Assembly (NCBI GenBank): GCA_035388585.1
Contig: DAOOQE010000029.1
Span: forward strand, 1-13,971
Length of the DNA stretch: 13,971 nt
Source: CAG-492 sp035388585
GTDB taxonomy: Bacteria > Bacillota > Clostridia > TANB77 > CAG-508
Direction of reading: 5' to 3'
The translations under genes were made by a program, and so were the position numbers. Below the pieces are notes generated by a model. It was given only the letters and a program-made list of their open reading frames with translations, had not been told where the DNA came from and ran no database searches. Below are positions 5,438 to 13,042 of the stretch, piece after piece. The first letter of the stretch is position 1, and each line of letters starts with the position of its first letter.

Positions 5438-6682
5438 TTATTCATTAGAAGTATTACTAAAATCCATTTTAGGTCCCATTAATGTTTCAATTGTTTTTAA
5501 TGAAGATTTTAATTTTGTATATAAATCTGAACTTATATTTTTACTTCCACTTTCATATTCTGATATATTTTTTCTTATATCTAATATTTTATATTTATTT
5601 GATCCAATTGTATTAGTATCAAGCATATAAGTTGGAATATAATCATAAGAATCTATTTTGATTTTTCCTGTTTCACCATTTTTTGTTAATTTTAATTTTA
5701 AAACTATAGAATTTCTAGTTTCAGGAATTATTTGGCCTGACATAAAATTCCCTAAAGAGTAAACAACAAAACCATCTTTCTTTGTCCCATCATCTAAAGT
5801 TATTTCACGTTTTTCCATTGGTTGTAGTACGTGAGGATGACTTCCAAATATTAAATCTGCACCGTTTTTAAATAAAAAATTTGCTAAATCCTCTTGTTCA
5901 GAATTTTGTTTTGTTTTGTATTCTAATCCCCAATGCATATTAACACAGATAACATCAGGATTTCCTTGTTTTGCAATTTGAAGTTGTTTCTTTATAAGAT
6001 TTTTATCAATAAGATTTATACAATATTCCTTTCCTGATGGAACAGGAATACCGTTTGTACCATATGAAAAAGATAAAAATGCAAACTTAATTCCATTAAC
6101 ATCCTTATATAAAATAGTATTTTGTTCTTCAGCAGAACGGTATGTTCCATTATGAGATAGTCCTATTTTATCTAATTCATCTAAAGTGTTTACTAAACCT
6201 GTATAACCTTTGTCTAAGCTATGATTATTAGCTGTTGAAATAACATCTATTCCAATATCTAATAAATCATTTCCTAAAGCGGCAGGAGAATTGAATGTTG
6301 GATAACCACTATAACCTCTGCTTTCTCCAGCAAAAGTTGTTTCCAAATTTCCTATAGATATATCTGCACTAGAAATATAATCTTTTACTTGAGAAAAAAC
6401 ACTTGAAAAATCGTATGTTTTTGTATTTGGGTCATAGGCTTGTTTAAAGTTTGTACTGTGACACATTATATCGCCTGTAACAGCAACTTCAACAGAAGTA
6501 TCAGATTTTTTAACAGGTACTGTATTAGAAGAGGTTATTATATTTTCTTTTATGTTTTTATTTCCATTTGAAAAAAAACTGTAAAATAAAAAAATAATTA
6601 ATCCTATAAGTAATGTGAAAATTATAAATTTTCTAAAATTTTTTCGATTTCTTTTTTGAGATACTGATATATTTTGGTTCAT
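5438..6682 (-). CDS. CapA-family membrane-anchored metallophosphatase-like protein
   Basis: A 414-residue CapA/PgsA-type protein (PGA_cap family, calcineurin-like metallophosphoesterase fold). An N-terminal basic stretch (KRNRKNFRK, 10-18) and one hydrophobic segment (about 19-37) anchor it in the membrane with the catalytic domain outside. A Ser/Lys-rich linker follows, then the domain: VTGDIMCH (68-75), IGNLETT (110-116), TANNHSLDKG (150-159), NMHWGLEY (248-255), GSHPHVLQP (280-288) and YSLGNF (308-313), which supply the metal-binding Asp, Asn and His residues. Family members act in poly-gamma-glutamate or capsule attachment, but many orphan copies have unknown substrates, and no pgs/cap genes lie here. 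The start is fixed by AGGAGG (6688-6693), 5 nt upstream. It is a single-gene unit with its own promoter and terminator. Confidence 0.88.
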   Translation of the reverse strand: MNQNISVSQKRNRKNFRKFIIFTLLIGLIIFLFYSFFSNGNKNIKENIITSSNTVPVKKSDTSVEVAVTGDIMCHSTNFKQAYDPNTKTYDFSSVFSQVKDYISSADISIGNLETTFAGESRGYSGYPTFNSPAALGNDLLDIGIDVISTANNHSLDKGYTGLVNTLDELDKIGLSHNGTYRSAEEQNTILYKDVNGIKFAFLSFSYGTNGIPVPSGKEYCINLIDKNLIKKQLQIAKQGNPDVICVNMHWGLEYKTKQNSEQEDLANFLFKNGADLIFGSHPHVLQPMEKREITLDDGTKKDGFVVYSLGNFMSGQIIPETRNSIVLKLKLTKNGETGKIKIDSYDYIPTYMLDTNTIGSNKYKILDIRKNISEYESGSKNISSDLYTKLKSSLKTIETLMGPKMDFSNTSNE

Positions 6683-6727
6683 AAATTCCTCCTAAAATTA
6701 TATTGTTTATTTTCTTAATATATATAA

Positions 6728-6756
6728 AGAATAACATAAAATTATTTATATTTCAA
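6728..6756 (-). promoter_or_regulatory. promoter of the CapA-like gene
   Basis: On the minus strand: TTGAAA (6751-6756), 17-nt spacer, TATTCT (6728-6733), with TG directly one base upstream of the -10 (extended -10). The same TGTTATTCT -10 arrangement occurs in front of the CYTH-like gene. Confidence 0.65.
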
Positions 6757-7091
6757 CCAATTTTAATTATATATATAAGATATAGAGAAAAAGTACATAT
6801 TAAAAATCCAGAATTATTTCTAGAACTAGTGAATTATCTAATATTAAAAAATAAATAATAAAATATTAAATTAATGGTGTAAATTAATGCTGTAAAGAAA
6901 ATACAGATTGTAGTATTTATATACTCCAACGTCACGTAAATATAAATGTAATTCTGTAGCTTATATGCAAGTTGTATGAATAAATTCAATATTTGTTGTA
7001 TGATTTAATCCTATATCTAGATTATTATTGTTCAATGACTTCAAGTAAAAAGTTTAATTCTATTCTCAAATGAAAGCACCCCTAAATTTCC
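6757..7091. other. AT-rich divergent intergenic region with short repeats
   Basis: No gene is seen. It contains a tandem 13-nt direct repeat (AAATTAATGGTGT 6868-6880, AAATTAATGCTGT 6881-6893), a pair of GTTGTATGA direct repeats (6971-6979 and 6995-7003, 24 nt apart), and an 8-bp inverted repeat, ATTTATAT...ATATAAAT, flanking CTCCAACGTCACGT near 6917-6950. These could be binding sites for a regulator of either divergent gene; none matches an operator I know. Confidence 0.45.
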
Positions 7092-7120
7092 TTGACTTTA
7101 AAGCTTACATAATGTATAAT
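7092..7120 (+). promoter_or_regulatory. sigma-A promoter of the ABC-F gene
   Basis: TTGACT (7092-7097), 17-nt spacer, TATAAT (7115-7120). Transcription would start near 7127, only about 26 nt before the ATG, leaving no room for the long attenuating leader found before antibiotic-resistance ABC-F genes. Confidence 0.85.
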
Positions 7121-7152
7121 TGAAAAAGTTTAAAATGAGAGGGGAATAAAAA

Positions 7153-8733
7153 ATGTTAAATGCAGTAGGTGTAACAGTAAGATTTGGGAAAAGAACGTTA
7201 TTTGAAGATGTTAATATAAAATTTATAAAAGGAAATTGTTATGGAATAATTGGTGCAAATGGAGCAGGAAAATCGACTTTTTTAAAAGTATTATCTAAGG
7301 AATTAGAACCAAGTAAAGGTGAAGTTTCTATGGAAAAAGGCGAAAGATTATCAGTATTAAAACAAGATCATTTTGCATTTGAAGAGTTTACAGTTTTGGA
7401 TACAGTTATAATGGGAAATCATGAATTATATAAAATAATGAAACAAAAAGAAGCAATATATATGAAAGAAGATTTTTCTGAAGAAGATGGAATGAAAGCT
7501 GCAAAATTAGAGGAAAAGTTTGCAGATTTAAATGGATGGAATGCGGAATCAGATGCGGGGTCTTTATTAAACAATTTAGGAATAGGAACAGAATATCATT
7601 ACAAATTAATGAGTGAATTAGAGGCAAAGGATAAAGTAAAAGTTCTATTAGCACAAGCATTATTCGGAAACCCAGATGTATTACTTTTGGATGAGCCTAC
7701 AAATGATTTGGACCTAAAAAGTATAAGTTGGTTAGAAGAATTTTTGATAAACTTTGAAAACACAGTTATTGTTGTATCACATGATAGATATTTTATAAAT
7801 AAAGTATGTACAAATATTGCAGATGTTGATTTTGGGCAAATAAAAGTATATCCAGGAAATTATGATTTTTGGTATGAATCAAGCCAATTAGCATTAAAAC
7901 AAATGAAGGATTCAAATAAGAAAAAAGAAGAAAAAATGAAAGAACTACAAGACTTTATTGCAAGATTTAGTGCAAATGCATCAAAATCAAAACAAGCAAC
8001 ATCAAGAAAAAAATCATTAGAAAAAATACAACTTGACGAAATAAAACCATCAAATAGAAAATATCCATATGTTGATTTTAAGCCTGATAGGGAACCGGGA
8101 AAAGAAATATTACAAGTAAAAAATATTTGTAAAACAATAAACGGAGAGAAAATATTAGATAATATTTCCTTTACAGTAAAGCAAGGAGATAAAATTGCAT
8201 TTTTAGCAGATAATGAAATTGCTAAAACTGTTCTTTTTCAAATAATTGCAGGTGAATTAGAGCCGGATTCAGGAGAATTAATCTGGGGAACAACTATTTC
8301 AACAAATTATTTTCCTAAAGACAATAATTATTTGTTTGAAAAAAACGAAACAATAACTGACTGGTTAAGAGGATATTCAAAAGATCCAGATGAAACATAT
8401 GTAAGAAGCTTCTTAGGTAGAATGCTTTTCTCAGGTGAAGAAGCACTAAAAAAGGTAAATGTAATGTCAGGTGGGGAAAAAGTAAGATGTGTTTTGGCAA
8501 AAGTAATGTTGTCTGGAGCAAACTTCTTAATATTTGATGAACCAACAAATCATCTGGATATGGAAAGCATAACAGCACTAAATGATGGAATGGTTAAATT
8601 TAAAGGAAATATGTTATTTACTTCTCATGATCATCAATTAACACAAACTGTTGCAAATAGAGTAATAGACATTAAATCAGATAGATTAGTTGATAAGGAA
8701 ATATCATATAATGAATATTTAGAAATAGAATAA
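7153..8733 (+). CDS. ABC-F family ribosome-associated ATPase, YkpA/YbiT group
   Basis: 526 residues with two nucleotide-binding domains and no membrane segments, resembling Bacillus subtilis YkpA and E. coli YbiT throughout. NBD1: Walker A GANGAGKST (34-42), Walker B VLLLDEP (176-182), His210 switch; its signature is degenerate (MSELEAKDK, 153-161). The interdomain linker (about 240-305) holds the RFSANASKSKQATSRKK block typical of this group. NBD2: Walker A replaced by LADNEIAKTV (351-360), intact signature MSGGEK (438-443), Walker B FLIFDEP (458-464), His492. One composite ATP site is thus canonical and the other degenerate. ABC-F proteins act on the ribosome from the E site; this subgroup is a housekeeping factor rather than a drug-resistance protein. 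The start is supported by GAGGGG (7139-7144). The C-terminal tail ends soon after the second NBD, and the last codons are repeated beyond the assembly gap. Confidence 0.93.
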   Translation: MLNAVGVTVRFGKRTLFEDVNIKFIKGNCYGIIGANGAGKSTFLKVLSKELEPSKGEVSMEKGERLSVLKQDHFAFEEFTVLDTVIMGNHELYKIMKQKEAIYMKEDFSEEDGMKAAKLEEKFADLNGWNAESDAGSLLNNLGIGTEYHYKLMSELEAKDKVKVLLAQALFGNPDVLLLDEPTNDLDLKSISWLEEFLINFENTVIVVSHDRYFINKVCTNIADVDFGQIKVYPGNYDFWYESSQLALKQMKDSNKKKEEKMKELQDFIARFSANASKSKQATSRKKSLEKIQLDEIKPSNRKYPYVDFKPDREPGKEILQVKNICKTINGEKILDNISFTVKQGDKIAFLADNEIAKTVLFQIIAGELEPDSGELIWGTTISTNYFPKDNNYLFEKNETITDWLRGYSKDPDETYVRSFLGRMLFSGEEALKKVNVMSGGEKVRCVLAKVMLSGANFLIFDEPTNHLDMESITALNDGMVKFKGNMLFTSHDHQLTQTVANRVIDIKSDRLVDKEISYNEYLEIE

Positions 8734-8897
8734 TTATATATTTCTTATAGTTTAGAAAGAGNNNNNNNNNNNNNNNNNNNNNNNNNNNNNNNNNNNNNNN
8801 NNNNNNNNNNNNNNNNNNNNNNNNNNNNNNNNNNNNNNNNNNNNNNNNNNNNNNNNNNNNNAGATATAATATAATGAATATTTAAAAATAGAATAAT
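8701..8897 (+). repeat. 34-nt duplication of the ABC-F gene end, on both sides of the gap
   Basis: Positions 8701-8734 (last ten codons, stop and one base) recur at 8864-8897 with 32 of 34 bases identical (differences at the 5th and 22nd bases). In the second copy the same frame has a stop in place of a serine codon, so it is not translated. The two copies flank the 100-N gap, suggesting a tandem duplication that the assembler could not resolve. Confidence 0.75.
8762..8861. other. assembly gap, 100 N
   Basis: Exactly 100 undetermined bases, a conventional placeholder for a gap of unknown length. What lies between the ABC-F gene and tex, including any ABC-F terminator, is therefore unknown. 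Confidence 0.98.
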
Positions 8898-8929
8898 AAA
8901 TCATAGTTTATTTCTAAAAGAATTCATTA

Positions 8930-8960
8930 TTGATTATCATATAATAAAAAATGTTATAAA
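8930..8960 (+). promoter_or_regulatory. possible promoter of tex
   Basis: TTGATT (8930-8935) and TATAAA (8955-8960) with TG at 8952-8953 forming an extended -10; the spacer is 19 nt, longer than ideal. TATAGT at 8972-8977 is an alternative -10 without a good -35. Confidence 0.35.
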
Positions 8961-9000
8961 TTATACAATACTATAGTACAAAAATATAGCGGAGGTAAAA

Positions 9001-11160
9001 ATGGAGAAAATAATTCAAATTATTGCAGATGAACTGAATGTTAAAACTAGTCAAGTGGAAAGTACAGTAAAATTAATAGATGAAGGAAATACAATTCCAT
9101 TTATTGCACGTTATAGAAAAGAAGTTACAGGTGGATTAAGTGATGAACAACTTAGAGATTTGGGAGAAAGACTATCATATTTAAGAAATCTTAAAACTAG
9201 AAAAGAAGAAGTAAAAAATTCAATAGAAGAACAGGGAAAATTGACTCCTGAAATTGAAAAATTATTAGAAAATGCAAAAAAACTATCTGAGGTAGAAGAT
9301 ATTTATAGACCATATAAACAAAAAAAGAGAACTAGAGCAACTGTTGCAAAAGAAAAGGGATTAGAACCATTTGCTGAGATTATAATTAAGCAAGAGGATA
9401 AAAGACAAATTGAGGAAATAGCAAAAGAATTTATAGATGTAAAAAAAGGCGTTGAAAATACAGAAGATGCAATTTCAGGAGCAATGGATATAGTTGCAGA
9501 AAACATTTCGGATAATCCTATATATAGAAAAGAAATTAAGAGGATTTGTTACAGAGATGGGGTACTTTATTCTAAAGCAACAAAGCCAGAAGAGAAATCT
9601 GCATACGAAATGTATTATGATTTTTTTGAGAAAGTTAATAAAATTCCAAGTCATAGAATACTTGCTATAAATCGAGGAGAAAAAGATGAATTTCTTAAAG
9701 TCAAAATAGAAAAACCAGAAGATATTATTATTAACTTTATTTGTGATGATATAATAATAAATAAGAGTGGTAATTTTTCTAATACACTAACTAAAATTAT
9801 TGAGGATTCATATAAAAGACTTATTGAACCTTCAATTGAAAGAGAAATTAGATCTGACTTAACTGAAAAAGCCGAAGAAAAAGCAATTAAAGTTTTTGGA
9901 CAAAATGCAAAACAATTATTATTAGGAGCACCATTAAAAGGGTTAACTGTAATGGGTTTTGACCCAGCATATAGAACAGGTTGTAAAATAGCTGTTATTG
10001 ATGAAACCGGCAAATTGTTGGCGACTACAACTGTATATCCTACAGCACCTCAAAATGATGAACAAGGTGCAAAAAGAGAATTAGTAAAATTGATTTTAGA
10101 ACATAAAATAAATATGATAGCAATTGGAAATGGAACAGCATCAAGAGAATCAGAAATTTTTGTAGCAAATATGATAAATGAAATAAGTGATAAGCAAGAA
10201 GTGTTTTACGCAATTGTTAGTGAAGCAGGTGCATCAGTGTATTCAGCTTCAAAACTTGCAAGTGAAGAATATCCTAATATAAATGTTTCAATAAGAGGTG
10301 CAATATCTATTGCAAGAAGATTACAAGATCCGCTAGCTGAACTTGTAAAAATTGAACCGAAAGCAATTGGTGTAGGACAGTACCAACACGATGTTAATCA
10401 GAAAAAAATATCTGAAAGTCTTACAGGAGTTGTAGAAGATGCTGTAAATAAAGTAGGAGTGGATGTAAATACAGCAACACCTTCACTTTTATCTTATGTA
10501 GCTGGAATTAATAAAACAATTGCAAATAATATTGTTAAATATAGGGATGAAAATGGAAAATTAAAAGAAAGAAAAGAATTGTTAAAAGTACCAAAATTAG
10601 GAAAAGTTGCTTATGAACAATGTGCGGGATTTATAAGGATTTTCGATGGAAAAAATCCTTTGGAATCAACAGCAGTTCATCCAGAAAGTTATGAGCCAAC
10701 AGAAAAATTATTAAAGGAAATTGGATTTAGCAAAAAAGATTTGTTTGATAAGGAAAAGTTAATTCAAATAAAAAACAAATTATCATTTATAGATATACAA
10801 AAAACTGCTAAGGAATTGCAGGTTGGAGAATTGACTTTAAAGGATATTATAGATGAATTAGCAAAACCAGGAAGAGACCCAAGAGATGAGATGCCTAAGC
10901 CAGTTTTAAGAACTGATGTATTAAAATTTGAGGATTTAAAAGATGGTATGATATTAACTGGAACAGTAAGAAATGTAATTGATTTTGGAGCATTTGTAGA
11001 TGTTGGAGTTAAACATGATGGATTAGTTCATATATCAGAAATGAGTGATAATTTCATAAAAAATCCTTCAGATGTTGTATCAATTGGAGATGTTGTAAAA
11101 GTAAAAGTAATAGGAATTGATGAAGAAAGACAAAAAGTAAAATTGAGTATGAAATTATAA
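9001..11160 (+). CDS. Tex transcription accessory protein
   Basis: 719 residues, full length for Tex of Firmicutes. The order is: helical N-terminal region with IPFIARYRKEVTGGLSDEQLR (32-52), a hallmark of the family; a YqgF/RNase H-like domain beginning at MGFDPAYRTG (318-327) with Asp321; tandem helix-hairpin-helix region (about 494-555, ATPSLLSYVAGI... KVPKLGKVAYEQCAGF); and a C-terminal S1 RNA-binding domain (about 645-719, GMILTGTVRNVIDFGAFVDVG...GLVHISEMS). Tex binds nucleic acids and associates with transcription; it is widely conserved and needed for normal toxin or virulence gene expression in some pathogens. The start is fixed by GGAGGT (8991-8996). It is transcribed alone, as far as the gap upstream allows one to tell, and ends at a strong hairpin shared with the convergent glucosyltransferase gene. 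Confidence 0.97.
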   Translation: MEKIIQIIADELNVKTSQVESTVKLIDEGNTIPFIARYRKEVTGGLSDEQLRDLGERLSYLRNLKTRKEEVKNSIEEQGKLTPEIEKLLENAKKLSEVEDIYRPYKQKKRTRATVAKEKGLEPFAEIIIKQEDKRQIEEIAKEFIDVKKGVENTEDAISGAMDIVAENISDNPIYRKEIKRICYRDGVLYSKATKPEEKSAYEMYYDFFEKVNKIPSHRILAINRGEKDEFLKVKIEKPEDIIINFICDDIIINKSGNFSNTLTKIIEDSYKRLIEPSIEREIRSDLTEKAEEKAIKVFGQNAKQLLLGAPLKGLTVMGFDPAYRTGCKIAVIDETGKLLATTTVYPTAPQNDEQGAKRELVKLILEHKINMIAIGNGTASRESEIFVANMINEISDKQEVFYAIVSEAGASVYSASKLASEEYPNINVSIRGAISIARRLQDPLAELVKIEPKAIGVGQYQHDVNQKKISESLTGVVEDAVNKVGVDVNTATPSLLSYVAGINKTIANNIVKYRDENGKLKERKELLKVPKLGKVAYEQCAGFIRIFDGKNPLESTAVHPESYEPTEKLLKEIGFSKKDLFDKEKLIQIKNKLSFIDIQKTAKELQVGELTLKDIIDELAKPGRDPRDEMPKPVLRTDVLKFEDLKDGMILTGTVRNVIDFGAFVDVGVKHDGLVHISEMSDNFIKNPSDVVSIGDVVKVKVIGIDEERQKVKLSMKL

Positions 11161-11167
11161 AAAAAAT

Positions 11168-11210
11168 ATAGCAATAATTTATATTATTATTGCTATTTTA
11201 TTTTTTTTAA
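11168..11210 (+). terminator. intrinsic terminator of tex
   Basis: ATAGCAATAAT (11168-11178) pairs perfectly with ATTATTGCTAT (11186-11196), 7-nt loop, then a T-rich tract with eight consecutive T (11201-11208). On the minus strand the stem is followed by ATTTTTT, so it could also end the convergent transcript, which has no better hairpin nearer its stop. Confidence 0.9.
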
Positions 11211-11257
11211 CACATTATAATTTTATTAAATATTGTAGTAATTAAATCAATTTTTAT

Positions 11258-11401
11258 ATTTAATTATTTAAAAATAGTATATTTAAGTTTTTTATTATAA
11301 TGTTTTTTTGTAGTAATTCTTATTATTACATTTAATTATTTGAAAATAGTATATTTAAGGTTTATATTGTAATGTTTTATTTTAGTAATTATTAGTTATA
11401 T
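11258..11401. repeat. 72-bp tandem duplication between tex and the glucosyltransferase gene
   Basis: Two adjacent units, 11258-11329 and 11330-11401, share ATTTAATTATTT(A/G)AAAATAG followed by TATATTTAAG, and later TAATGTTTT and TAGTAATT, at the same positions; most of the 72 positions agree. The stretch before it (about 11214-11257, TATAAT...TGTAGTAATT) resembles the 3' half of a further unit. No open frame is conserved, so this is non-coding. Confidence 0.75.
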
Positions 11402-11464
11402 TATTTTTAAATACGATTATACACATATTCAATAAAGAATCCATTATAGAAATTGCTAATTGTA

Positions 11465-12595
11465 TTAATTTAGGCTATTAACTATAATATTACAAATTCT
11501 TTGTGTGGAATTTTTCCTTCCCATAACCTTTGCATTTTCTTTCATCTCTGTAAGTTTTATCGGAGAATTAAATAAATCAAAAATTTTTTTAGAAGGATCT
11601 TCATTTTTTTTAATCCAAACAGCAACACCAGAAGATTCTAAAAATTCTGCATTTTGTTCTTCTTGACCAGGAATTGGATTAATAATAATTATTGGAAGTT
11701 CAGAAGCTAAGCTCTCTGAAGTAGTTAATCCACCCGGCTTTGTAACAACAAATGTTGATATACTCATTAATTCAGGAACTTTATCTGTAAATTCTAAAAC
11801 TTTTAATTTTTCAGAACCATAATTTTCTATTAATTCATCAAAACTTTTTTTCATTTTATTATTTTTTCCAGAGATAGCAACTATTTGTATAGGTTGATTT
11901 AAATCAAGAAAAGATTTTAAATATTTTACTGTAGAATCTTTTCCAAGGCCAAGACCTCCACCACCGAAAAATAGAATGGTTTTTTTATTTGGATTTAGAT
12001 TAAATTCCTTAAATATTGCTTCTGAATTAAAAGGTTGTTGAAATCTTGGGGAAACTGGTATTCCAGTAACAAATATTCTATCTTTATCTAATTTTTTTCT
12101 AACAAGAATACTTTTCATATTAAAATTTGAAACAAAGAAAAAGTCTGAAAATTCGCTTCTAACAAGCCATTGCTCGTGTGGCATAAAATCTGTCATTAGT
12201 GTTGCTAATTTACAGTCAACCTTTCTCTTTTTTTTAAGATAACTAGTCATTTGAGTCGCAAATGGATGAGTTGAAACAACTAAATCAGGTTTAAATTCAT
12301 TAAACAATTTTAAAATTTTTAAGGCCATAAATTTATTGGTTGTCATACTAATTCCGGATAATGTACCTTTTTCAGAATAGTGATATATTTGCTTCCAAGC
12401 CCAAGGAGCATTTTTAGCTATTTCTTTATAAGCCCCTGTTGTAACCTTATTTAATGATTTATTTATATATTCTACACAATCAACCATTTCAGATATTACA
12501 TCTGGATAATTTTGGTCAAGATATTTTTTAATAGATTTTGCTGCAGATAAATGTCCACCACCATATGTGGCATACAAAATTAAAATTTTCTTCAT
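11465..12595 (-). CDS. MGDG synthase/UgtP-like glycosyltransferase (GT28)
   Basis: 376 residues, like Firmicute processive diacylglycerol glucosyltransferases and plant MGDG synthases. The N-terminal MGDG-synthase domain holds ATYGGGHLSAAKSI (9-22), STHPFATQ (108-115) and LMTDFMPHEQW (133-143). The C-terminal GT28 domain holds VTGIPVSPRF (176-185), FFGGGGLGLGK (209-219), TKPGGLTTSESLA (285-297) and NPIPGQEEQN (306-315), the UDP-sugar-binding loops shared with MurG. It should transfer glucose or galactose from UDP-sugar to diacylglycerol at the inner face of the membrane, making glycolipids and the lipoteichoic-acid anchor; the exact sugar and number of additions are not predictable. The start is fixed by AGAGGA (12603-12608), 7 nt upstream. 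No clear promoter is seen; the region upstream is filled by tandem repeats. Single-gene unit. Confidence 0.88.
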   Translation of the reverse strand: MKKILILYATYGGGHLSAAKSIKKYLDQNYPDVISEMVDCVEYINKSLNKVTTGAYKEIAKNAPWAWKQIYHYSEKGTLSGISMTTNKFMALKILKLFNEFKPDLVVSTHPFATQMTSYLKKKRKVDCKLATLMTDFMPHEQWLVRSEFSDFFFVSNFNMKSILVRKKLDKDRIFVTGIPVSPRFQQPFNSEAIFKEFNLNPNKKTILFFGGGGLGLGKDSTVKYLKSFLDLNQPIQIVAISGKNNKMKKSFDELIENYGSEKLKVLEFTDKVPELMSISTFVVTKPGGLTTSESLASELPIIIINPIPGQEEQNAEFLESSGVAVWIKKNEDPSKKIFDLFNSPIKLTEMKENAKVMGRKNSTQRICNIIVNSLN

Positions 12596-12684
12596 ATATT
12601 AGTCCTCTTAAGTATATTTGGGTTTTAATATGGTCCCATAACCAATAGAAATATTTAAAATCAGTTTATCATATAATATGAAAA

Positions 12685-12893
12685 AATACAAAGAATATTT
12701 TTTCAAAATAATAATATAAAAAAATACTATAAATAGTTATTTGAAAATACTAATATCAAAAATACAATGAAAATTTTTTGGATAATACTAATATAAAAAA
12801 ATACAATGAATAGTTTTTTAAAATACTAATATCAAAAATACAATTAATATTTTTTAGATAATACTAATATATAAAATACAAAGAAAATTTTTA
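12685..12893. repeat. 38-bp tandem repeat array with alternating A/B units
   Basis: Units begin with AATAC at 12685, 12723, 12761, 12800 and 12837, with a partial sixth at 12875 (periods 38, 38, 39, 37, 38). The body is AATACAATGAAAATTTTTT, then AATACTAATAT and an A run. Units 1, 3 and 5 end in ATATAAA/ATATATAA; units 2 and 4 share AATAG and end in AATATCAAA, giving an A-B-A-B-A order, i.e. a 76-bp higher repeat. There are no spacers, so it is not a CRISPR array. It fills the divergent region between the glucosyltransferase and dnaJ-like genes. Confidence 0.85.
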
Positions 12894-12897
12894 TGGG

Positions 12898-12979
12898 TTT
12901 AAAATAGGGCTAATAAAAATTTTATAAATTTAAAATAGGACTAATAAAAATAGGCTAAAATAGGACTAATAAAAATTTT
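12898..12979 (+). repeat. three-copy AGGRCTAATAAAAAT repeat next to the dnaJ-like promoter
   Basis: AAAATAGGRCTAATAAAAAT occurs at 12901-12920, 12932-12951 and 12957-12976, identical except for one G/A. Offsets are 31 and 25 nt. The first two copies also share the preceding TTT; the first and third share the trailing TTTT. The last copy ends 7 nt before the -35 box, a position suited to an activator or repressor. Confidence 0.8.
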
Positions 12980-12982
12980 GTA

Positions 12983-13011
12983 TTGAATACAATAATTAAA
13001 TATGATATAAT
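12983..13011 (+). promoter_or_regulatory. extended -10 promoter of the dnaJ-like gene
   Basis: TTGAAT (12983-12988), 17-nt spacer, TATAAT (13006-13011), with TG at 13003-13004 (TGnTATAAT). Predicted start near 13018, leader about 25 nt. No CIRCE inverted repeat (TTAGCACTC...GAGTGCTAA) is present, so it does not look HrcA-controlled. Confidence 0.85.
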
Positions 13012-13042
13012 CCAAATAAAGAATGGACCGGGAGGATGTTAA

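Noticed and set aside
8203..8232. Frameshift or sequencing error destroying the second Walker A of the ABC-F protein
   Set aside because: The frame is intact on both sides with normal spacing, and the same region is altered in the YkpA subgroup as I recall it, so it is likely genuine.
12685..12893. CRISPR array
   Set aside because: The ~38-bp units are contiguous with no unique spacers, they vary internally, and no cas genes are near.
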